Part shown: positions 1-5,053 of the stretch, one piece after another
How the letters are laid out: each line of letters begins with the position of its first letter
Numbering within the stretch: the first letter of the stretch is position 1
Origin: Actinomycetota bacterium
Lineage (GTDB): Bacteria; Actinomycetota; Actinomycetes; Nanopelagicales; Nanopelagicaceae
Assembly (NCBI GenBank): GCA_009698515.1
Contig: WLQA01000069.1
Location: forward strand, 1-5,053
DNA length: 5,053 bases
Reading direction: 5' to 3'
Translations under genes and position numbers: made by a program
Notes under the pieces: generated by a model
The model's database searches: none
What the model saw: only the letters and a program-made list of their open reading frames with translations
What the model was told of the DNA's origin: nothing

Positions 1-1137
1 GAACTCTTTGAACGTGGTGTAGGTGAATCAACTGATGTTGTAAGTAAAGAGATGTACACCTTTGAAGATAGAGGTGGTAGATCCATAACTTTACGGCCAG
101 AAGGTACAGCTGGCGTAATGAGATCTGTTATAGAAAATAATTTAGATCGCGGACAATTACCGGTAAAGGTTTTCTATGCTGGTCCATTTTTTAGAGCAGA
201 ACGTCCGCAAGCAGGACGTTATAGACAATTTTATCAAGTGGGTATTGAAGCAATTGGCTACAACGATCCCGAAATAGACGCAGAAGTTATTTGGGTAGCC
301 GATTCGGCATTTAAATCACTTGGGTTGAAAAAATTTGAATTACAGATAACTTCACTAGGCGATAGTCAATCAAGATCTGCGCATAGAAAAGAATTAGATA
401 AATTTTTGAGTAAATTACCCCTTGATGCAGAAACTAAGCGTAAGTCGGAGTTAAATCCACTGCGATTATTTGACGATAAACGCCCAGAGATAATCGAAGC
501 GATGAAAGATGCGCCGATATTAATTAATTATTTGAATACTGAAAGTGTTGATAATTTTGAAAAGGTGAAAAAATGTCTAAGTGATTTAGATATATCTTTT
601 TCCATAAATCCAAAAATGGTACGAGGATTGGATTATTACACCGGCACCACCTTTGAATTTGTTCATCCAATGCTTGGTGCGCAATCTGGCATTGGTGGTG
701 GTGGTCGTTACGACGGTTTAATGAATCAATTAGGTGGGCAAGACCTATCTGGTATTGGATTTGGAATTGGCATAGATCGAGTTGTAATGGCTTGTGAGGC
801 TGAATCCTCATTAACGCAAATGCCAGCGGCGCTAGATTTGTTTATTGTGCCGATTGGTGATGAAGCTAAGAATTATTCGGTTAAATTGTTAAAAGCTTTA
901 CGCGATTGTGGAATTAAAGTTGATATGGCGTATGGCGATCGTGGCTTAAAGGGTGGAATGAAGTCTGCCGATAAGAATGAGGCAACTTTCGCACTAGTTA
1001 TTGGTGAAGATGAAATCGCATCTGGCCAAGCTAATCTTAAAAATATGAAACTAGGCGAGAACATTTCTAGTACCCTTACCGCTTCTGCAATTGTTGATTT
1101 AATTAGTCAGCAAAATAATGCAAAGAACAAAGGATAG
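1..1137 (+). CDS. hisS: Histidyl-tRNA synthetase, 5'-truncated by the window edge
   Basis: This class II enzyme attaches histidine to tRNA-His in the cytoplasm, using ATP, and normally works as a homodimer. The frame is open from base 1, so the ATG at 52 is an internal methionine and not the start; by comparison with the E. coli enzyme about 50 N-terminal residues are missing. Counting codons from base 1, visible landmarks are TLRPEGTA at 30-37, motif 2 with FFRAERPQAGRYRQF at 63-77, the histidine-specific RGLDYYTG at 208-215, the glycine-rich GGGGRYDGL near 233-241, and motif 3 GIGFGIGIDR at 251-260. Residues from about 279 to the end form the C-terminal anticodon-binding domain, with KKQ-like GGMKSADK and the LVIGEDE strand. 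No catalytic motif is broken. The 378 codons present plus the missing start fit the usual length of about 420. It ends 11 bases before aspS on the same strand, consistent with cotranscription. Confidence 0.97.
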   Translation, partial: ELFERGVGESTDVVSKEMYTFEDRGGRSITLRPEGTAGVMRSVIENNLDRGQLPVKVFYAGPFFRAERPQAGRYRQFYQVGIEAIGYNDPEIDAEVIWVADSAFKSLGLKKFELQITSLGDSQSRSAHRKELDKFLSKLPLDAETKRKSELNPLRLFDDKRPEIIEAMKDAPILINYLNTESVDNFEKVKKCLSDLDISFSINPKMVRGLDYYTGTTFEFVHPMLGAQSGIGGGGRYDGLMNQLGGQDLSGIGFGIGIDRVVMACEAESSLTQMPAALDLFIVPIGDEAKNYSVKLLKALRDCGIKVDMAYGDRGLKGGMKSADKNEATFALVIGEDEIASGQANLKNMKLGENISSTLTASAIVDLISQQNNAKNKG

Positions 1138-1140
1138 GTT
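1129..1140 (+). promoter_or_regulatory. Weak start signals ahead of aspS: distant SD-like AAAGGA and a TAGGTT box
   Basis: AAAGGA at 1129-1134 resembles a Shine-Dalgarno core but lies 14 bases before the aspS ATG, longer than the usual 5-9. It overlaps the end of hisS. TAGGTT at 1135-1140 fits the loose TANNNT pattern of actinobacterial -10 boxes and would start a transcript one or two bases before the ATG, but I see no -35 partner. Either signal could serve the aspS start, or aspS could simply be translated from the hisS message. Both readings are weak. Confidence 0.25.
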
Positions 1141-1148
1141 TTTAATAA

Positions 1149-2906
1149 ATGTTGCGTACGCATGATGCTGGTTCACTAAACAGCAAAAGCACTGGCACCG
1201 AGGTGAAATTAGCCGGCTGGGTGGCAAGACGACGAGATCATGGTGGAGTTGCTTTTATTGATCTACGTGATGGCACCGGATCGGTGCAGGTTGTTATTAA
1301 CGATGAAAAAATAGCCGGAGAGTTACGTGCTGAGTGGTGCGTCTTGATTACTGGCATAGTTGCACTTCGCCCAGCCGGTAATGAAAACAAAGAGATACCA
1401 ACAGGTGAGATTGAAGTTGTTTGTGATTCACTTGAAGTTTTAAGTGAAGCGGCAGCATTACCGTTTCCAGTAGATAGTGGCGATTTATCAAATATTTCTG
1501 AAGAGGTAAGACTTAAATATAGATATTTAGATTTACGGCGAGAAGGTCCAGCTAAGAATTTAAGGCTTCGTTCAAAAGTTACAGCAGCCATACGTGATGT
1601 GATGAATCAAGCAGATTTCTTAGAGATTGAAACACCTTATTTAACTCGCTCAACTCCAGAAGGTGCTCGAGATTTCTTAGTACCGGTGCGTTTGCAACCT
1701 GGATCTTGGTATGCACTTCCGCAATCGCCACAATTATTTAAACAGTTGTTGATGGTTGCTGGCATGGAACGTTACTACCAAATTGCACGATGTTTTCGCG
1801 ATGAGGATTTCCGCGCTGATCGCCAACCAGAGTTTACTCAATTAGATATCGAAATCTCTTTTGCTGACCAAGCCGATGTTATTTCAATTGCCGAAAAAGT
1901 TTTAAGTGATGTTTTCTTTAAAGTGGCCAATCATAAAATCTCCCTTCCTATCCCGCATATGACATATGCCGATGCCATGCGAGATTATGGTTCTGATAAG
2001 CCAGATTTAAGATTTGAAAATAAGTTAGTAGATGTAACGCAATTTTTTAAAGATACTTCTTTCCGAGTATTTCAATCTGAGTATGTAGGGGCAGTAGTAA
2101 TGCCAGGTGGTGCCTCTTCACCAAGACGTGAATTAGATGCGTGGCAAGATTGGGCGAAGGCACGCGGGGCTAAAGGTTTGGCTTACATACTTGTGCAAGA
2201 AGATGGCACTTTAGGTGGTCCAGTTGCTAAAAATCTTTCAGAGAATGAAACGGCCACAATTGCAGCCAAGGTGGGTGCAAAAACCGGAGATGCAATTTTT
2301 TTCGCCGCAGGAAATAAGGTTATGTCGCAAAATTTATTGGGAGCGGTGAGATTAGAGATTGGTAATCGTTGTGGATTAATCGATGCAACGGCGTGGAAAT
2401 TTGTTTGGATCGTGGATGCGCCGATGTTTGAGTTAGTAGATTCGCAAAATCCTGCTTCTGGTTGGACTGCAGTGCACCATCCATTTACCGGACCAAAACC
2501 AGAATTCAAAGATTCCTTTGATTCAGATCCTGCTTCAGCACTTGCTTATGCCTATGACATAGTTCTAAATGGCAGTGAAATTGGCGGTGGATCTATTCGT
2601 ATTCATCAACGGGATGTTCAGCAAAGAGTATTTCAAACTATTGGGTTAACAACTACAGAAGCTGAAAGTAAATTTGGATTCTTATTAGAAGCATTTAATT
2701 ACGGCCCACCACCACATGGCGGTATTGCTCTAGGAATTGATCGATTATGTGCTTTATTGGCTGGTGCTCAATCAATTCGAGAAGTTATCGCATTTCCAAA
2801 GACTGCAAGTGGCGGAGATCCTTTAACTGGCGCACCAACACCAATTACTGCTGCTCAACGCAAAGAGAGTGGCATCGATGCGCCGACAACTCCAAAGCAA
2901 AGTTAA
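1149..2906 (+). CDS. aspS: Aspartyl-tRNA synthetase, bacterial type, probably non-discriminating (Asp/Asn)
   Basis: This cytoplasmic class II enzyme charges tRNA with aspartate. All parts of the bacterial form are present in 585 residues, a normal length: an N-terminal OB-fold anticodon-binding domain (about 1-110, with GWVARRRDHGGVAFIDLRDG at 23-42), motif 1 and the flipping-loop region with TPEGARDF at 169-176, QSPQLFKQLL at 192-201, motif 2 with CFRDEDFRADRQPEFTQ at 215-231, the inserted GAD domain at about 290-415, AVHHPFT at 441-447, EIGGGSIRIH at 477-486, and motif 3 GIALGIDR at 525-532. E171 and R217 share numbering with the E. coli catalytic residues, and R532 is the motif 3 arginine. 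His31 and Gly77 align with the E. coli Leu and Lys positions; from recalled work on Pseudomonas AspRS, this His/Gly pair marks enzymes that also charge tRNA-Asn. The start MLRTHDAGSL is the typical actinobacterial N-terminus. No strong ribosome binding site is seen. It lies 11 bases after hisS and 21 before the small DUF948-like gene. Confidence 0.98.
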   Translation: MLRTHDAGSLNSKSTGTEVKLAGWVARRRDHGGVAFIDLRDGTGSVQVVINDEKIAGELRAEWCVLITGIVALRPAGNENKEIPTGEIEVVCDSLEVLSEAAALPFPVDSGDLSNISEEVRLKYRYLDLRREGPAKNLRLRSKVTAAIRDVMNQADFLEIETPYLTRSTPEGARDFLVPVRLQPGSWYALPQSPQLFKQLLMVAGMERYYQIARCFRDEDFRADRQPEFTQLDIEISFADQADVISIAEKVLSDVFFKVANHKISLPIPHMTYADAMRDYGSDKPDLRFENKLVDVTQFFKDTSFRVFQSEYVGAVVMPGGASSPRRELDAWQDWAKARGAKGLAYILVQEDGTLGGPVAKNLSENETATIAAKVGAKTGDAIFFAAGNKVMSQNLLGAVRLEIGNRCGLIDATAWKFVWIVDAPMFELVDSQNPASGWTAVHHPFTGPKPEFKDSFDSDPASALAYAYDIVLNGSEIGGGSIRIHQRDVQQRVFQTIGLTTTEAESKFGFLLEAFNYGPPPHGGIALGIDRLCALLAGAQSIREVIAFPKTASGGDPLTGAPTPITAAQRKESGIDAPTTPKQS

Positions 2907-2915
2907 TTTTTCCGG

Positions 2916-2921
2916 TATTCT
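2916..2921 (+). promoter_or_regulatory. Candidate -10 box for a leaderless transcript starting at the ATG at 2928
   Basis: TATTCT matches the TANNNT -10 consensus of actinobacteria. Its last base is six bases before the A of the ATG, so a normal -10 to +1 distance would put the first transcribed base exactly on the start codon. No Shine-Dalgarno-like sequence exists in the 21-base gap, which is what a leaderless start would leave. The expected -35 position, around 2893-2898 inside aspS, reads CAAAGC and is not a match. The placement is suggestive, but a six-base degenerate match can arise by chance. Confidence 0.4.
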
Positions 2922-2927
2922 GCACAC

Positions 2928-3233
2928 ATGGGTCCAGGTGGCATAGCAACAATAATCGCAGCTTCTTCGCTAGCTGTTATAGCTGTGGCCATTTCATATA
3001 CTGTCGTTCGAGCCAGCCGATTAATCGATGAAATAACCACAACAGTTTCTTTGATAAATAAACCTTTAAACAGCATTACAAAAGCTGCCAAATCTGTGGA
3101 AGATTTAGCGACAAAGGTAACTGGTGCAACTGATTCTTTTCTGGAAAATAACCCGCTGGCAATGAAAGCTGCTGGCGCGATTGTGGCTGCGGCTAAATTG
3201 AAAAAAGGCAAGAAACGTAAAGCAGCTAAGTAA
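2928..3233 (+). CDS. Small DUF948-like membrane-anchored protein, function unknown
   Basis: The 101-residue product starts with an uncleaved-looking hydrophobic helix at about 6-27 (IATIIAASSLAVIAVAISYTVV), so it is probably anchored in the cytoplasmic membrane. The next part, about 28-75, is rich in Thr, Ile, Leu, Lys and Asp with a heptad-like pattern and probably forms a helical or coiled region. A short hydrophobic stretch PLAMKAAGAIVAAA follows at 76-89, too short to be a confident second membrane helix. The last 12 residues carry eight Lys/Arg and could bind acidic phospholipid or nucleic acid. The N-terminal helix, Thr-Val repeats and the late NNPLAMKAA segment resemble DUF948 proteins, which in actinobacteria are commonly found just upstream of alaS. 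No enzyme motif is visible and no function should be assumed. The ATG at 2928 is chosen because it begins just before the helix; a TATTCT box suits a leaderless start. Its stop is six bases before alaS. Family assignment is from recalled pattern only. Confidence 0.85.
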   Translation: MGPGGIATIIAASSLAVIAVAISYTVVRASRLIDEITTTVSLINKPLNSITKAAKSVEDLATKVTGATDSFLENNPLAMKAAGAIVAAAKLKKGKKRKAAK

Positions 3234-3239
3234 GCCATT

Positions 3240-5053
3240 ATGAATTCAGCAGAGATTAGATCTCGGTGGTTAAACTTTTTCGAGAAGGAAAATTCTCTTA
3301 AATTAACTCACACAGTTGTGCCTTCTGCCTCGTTAATTGCAGATGATCCAAACCTACTTTTAGTAAATGCTGGAATGGTTCCATTTAAGCCGTATTTCCT
3401 AGGGGAAGTTACACCACCATTTAAAAGAGCAACATCGGTACAAAAATGTGTTCGTACCTTAGATATTGATGAGGTTGGTAAAACGACCCGGCACGCCTCA
3501 TTTTTTCAAATGTGTGGAAATTTTTCATTTGGTGATTATTTTAAAGAGGGCGCCATTGCACTTTCTTGGGAGTTATTAACTAAACCAATCTCTGAAGGTG
3601 GCTATGGTTTCGCAGAGGAAAAATTATGGGTAACAGTTTATAAAGATGATGATGAAGCTGCCGATATTTGGCATAAACAAATTGGAGTACCAAAAGATCG
3701 TATTCAGCGCAGAGGAATGGCAGATAACTTCTGGTCGATGGGCGTACCAGGACCATGTGGACCTTGTTCTGAAATTTACTTTGATCGAGGCGCGGCATAT
3801 GGAAAAGATGGTGGCCCAATTGCAGATGAGGATAGATATTTAGAGATCTGGAATTTGGTTTTCATGCAGAACATTCGCGCCGCGGGTGGTACGAAAGATG
3901 ATTTTCCAATTGTCGGAGAGCTGCCAGCAAAAAATATTGATACTGGTCTTGGATTGGAACGAACCGCTGCATTACTTCAGGGAGTAGAAAATATCTACGA
4001 AATCGACACCACTAAAATAATATTAGATAAGGCATCAGCGCTCACAAAAGTAAAATATGGGGCAGATATTAAATCTGATGTTTCACTAAGAGTAGTTGCC
4101 GATCATGCTCGAACTGCCATGATGTTAATTGGTGATGGCGTAAACCCAGGCAATGAAGGTCGCGGATATGTTCTGCGAAGAATGATGCGTCGAACTATCA
4201 GAAACATGCGTTTATTAGGTTCCCAGGATTTGGTAATTGATGAGTTAATTAAAAGTTCGATTCAGGCAATGGGAGCACAGTACCCAGAGTTAGTAAGTGG
4301 ACAAGAGCGCATTCTTAATATCGCCAGAGCTGAAGAGGAATCATTCCTACAAACTTTGAAAAGCGGTACTAGTATTTTTGATATTGCTGCTGCAGAGTTA
4401 AAGAAGAAGTCAGATAAATCTCTTCCGGCAAATACTGCTTTTAAACTACATGATACTTATGGATTCCCATTTGATTTAACGCTAGAGATGGCGCGTGAAC
4501 AAGGATTAGAGGTTGATGAAGCAGGTTTTCGTAAATTAATGAAGGAGCAAAAGGACAGAGCAAAGGCTGACGCTAAGGTTAAAAAGAGCGGGCATACAGA
4601 TGTAACTGAATACAAATCAATTGTTGATAAAAGTGGAGCAAGTAAATTCATTGGGTATGACCACATAACAAGTGAGGCGAAATTAACTGGTTTATTAGTT
4701 GATGGTAAGTCAACTAGTGAGGCAAATGAGGGGAGTGAGATTGAGGTTACATTAGATCGCACACCGTTTTATGCCGAAGGTGGTGGCCAACTAGCTGATG
4801 GTGGATTTATTAAATTAAGCAATGGCGCGATTATTGAAATTGATGATGTACAAACACCGGTTCCAGGATTATTTGTTCATCGTGGAAGTATTGTTTCTGG
4901 TTGGGTGAAAATTGGCGATAATGTAATTGCAGAGATTGATTTAGAGCGTCGCAGGGCGATTTCAAGAGCGCACACTGCAACACATATGGTTCACAAAGCT
5001 TTTAGAGAAGCTCTCGGTGAAACAGCTACACAGGCGGGATCGGAAAACTCTCC
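3240..5053 (+). CDS. alaS: Alanyl-tRNA synthetase, 3'-truncated by the window edge
   Basis: This class II enzyme charges tRNA-Ala and also removes wrongly attached serine or glycine. The frame is open for 604 codons from the ATG at 3240 to the window end with no stop or frameshift; the full protein should be near 880-900 residues, so about 280 are missing. The start MNSAEIRSRWLNFF is the conserved AlaRS N-terminus. Visible landmarks are CVRT at 70-73, motif 2 with RHASFFQMCGNFSFGDYFK at 84-102, GPCGPCSEIYFD at 171-182, WNLVFMQ at 204-210, D234 and motif 3 GLGLER at 236-241 of the aminoacylation domain. The tRNA-recognition part has NEGRGYVLRRMMRR at 305-318 and HDTYGFPFDLT at 404-414, where N305 and D405 probably match the E. 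coli residues that read the G3:U70 pair. The beta-barrel motif TPFYAEGGGQ is at 508-517, and HTATH at 578-582 is the first half of the zinc-binding editing centre. The remaining editing ligands and the C-Ala domain lie beyond the edge. The start follows the DUF948-like stop by six bases with no clear ribosome binding site, suggesting translational coupling. Confidence 0.97.
   Translation, partial: MNSAEIRSRWLNFFEKENSLKLTHTVVPSASLIADDPNLLLVNAGMVPFKPYFLGEVTPPFKRATSVQKCVRTLDIDEVGKTTRHASFFQMCGNFSFGDYFKEGAIALSWELLTKPISEGGYGFAEEKLWVTVYKDDDEAADIWHKQIGVPKDRIQRRGMADNFWSMGVPGPCGPCSEIYFDRGAAYGKDGGPIADEDRYLEIWNLVFMQNIRAAGGTKDDFPIVGELPAKNIDTGLGLERTAALLQGVENIYEIDTTKIILDKASALTKVKYGADIKSDVSLRVVADHARTAMMLIGDGVNPGNEGRGYVLRRMMRRTIRNMRLLGSQDLVIDELIKSSIQAMGAQYPELVSGQERILNIARAEEESFLQTLKSGTSIFDIAAAELKKKSDKSLPANTAFKLHDTYGFPFDLTLEMAREQGLEVDEAGFRKLMKEQKDRAKADAKVKKSGHTDVTEYKSIVDKSGASKFIGYDHITSEAKLTGLLVDGKSTSEANEGSEIEVTLDRTPFYAEGGGQLADGGFIKLSNGAIIEIDDVQTPVPGLFVHRGSIVSGWVKIGDNVIAEIDLERRRAISRAHTATHMVHKAFREALGETATQAGSENS

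Noticed and set aside
694..705. Four tandem GGT triplets
   Set aside because: They encode the conserved glycine run of HisRS before RYDGL and need no explanation as a repeat element.
524..811. Open frame of 95 codons on the minus strand inside hisS
   Set aside because: It lies wholly under well-conserved HisRS motifs, and its Gln/His/Leu-rich product has no recognisable domain; it is a shadow of the plus-strand gene.
1138..1148. Possible T-box or other riboswitch leader for a synthetase gene
   Set aside because: The gaps of 11, 21 and 6 bases leave no room for a structured leader in front of aspS, the small gene or alaS.
1238..1591. Open frame of 117 codons on the minus strand inside aspS
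   Set aside because: Serine- and threonine-rich translation opposite the conserved AspRS OB-fold region, with no start signal or domain; other minus-strand frames at 873-1064, 2183-2509, 3580-3819 and 4457-4762 were rejected for the same reason.
2904..2920. T-run after the aspS stop as a possible terminator
   Set aside because: There is no GC-rich stem in front of the short T-run, and the next gene follows within 21 bases.
2747..3031. Plus-strand open frame of 94 codons spanning the aspS end and the start of the DUF948-like gene
   Set aside because: It is out of frame with both genes, overlaps AspRS motif 3 and the conserved tail, and its Cys/Ser/Arg-rich product is not protein-like.
2903..3238. 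Minus-strand open frame of 111 codons opposite the DUF948-like gene
   Set aside because: The hydrophobic appearance comes from the complement of Ala/Ile/Thr-rich codons. The plus-strand reading fits a known family layout and the gene direction of the cluster, so the minus-strand reading is less likely.
3646..3843. Plus-strand open frame of 65 codons within alaS
   Set aside because: It is out of frame with AlaRS, whose conserved reading is continuous through this stretch.

Overview
This window is a compact, entirely plus-strand block of translation genes from a bacterial chromosome: the 3' part of hisS (histidyl-tRNA synthetase), a complete aspS (aspartyl-tRNA synthetase), a small DUF948-like membrane-anchored protein of 101 residues, and the 5' two thirds of alaS (alanyl-tRNA synthetase), which runs off the right edge. 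Almost every base is coding; the three gaps between genes are 11, 21 and 6 bases.

The best guess for the source is an actinobacterium with a small, AT-rich genome, such as a freshwater acI / Nanopelagicales-type lineage. AspRS and AlaRS read like actinobacterial proteins throughout, for example in the AspRS N-terminus with its RRRDHGGVAFIDLRD motif, the KTASGGDPLTGAP tail of AspRS, and the AlaRS stretch CVRTLDIDEVGKTTRH. A DUF948 protein just upstream of alaS is also an actinobacterial arrangement. Yet codons are strongly biased to A/T at third positions (TTA, GAT, AAA, GGT), unlike most high-GC actinobacteria. Taxonomy is an inference from recalled family features and was not computed.

Region by region: 1-1137 hisS, lacking roughly the first 50 residues; 1138-1148 a short gap with no well-placed ribosome binding site; 1149-2906 aspS; 2907-2927 a gap holding a TATTCT box placed where a leaderless start at 2928 would need it; 2928-3233 the DUF948-like gene; 3234-3239 a six-base gap; 3240-5053 alaS, whose open frame has no stop inside the window.

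The three synthetases charge tRNA-His, tRNA-Asp (and probably tRNA-Asn) and tRNA-Ala in the cytoplasm. The small protein is probably a membrane-anchored coiled protein of unknown role carried in the same transcript. AspRS has the residue pair associated with non-discriminating enzymes, which would imply a GatCAB amidotransferase elsewhere in the genome. I see no mobile element, CRISPR array, RNA gene or unusual defence or metabolic system; this is an ordinary housekeeping region with a few points of interest in gene order and start-site signals.
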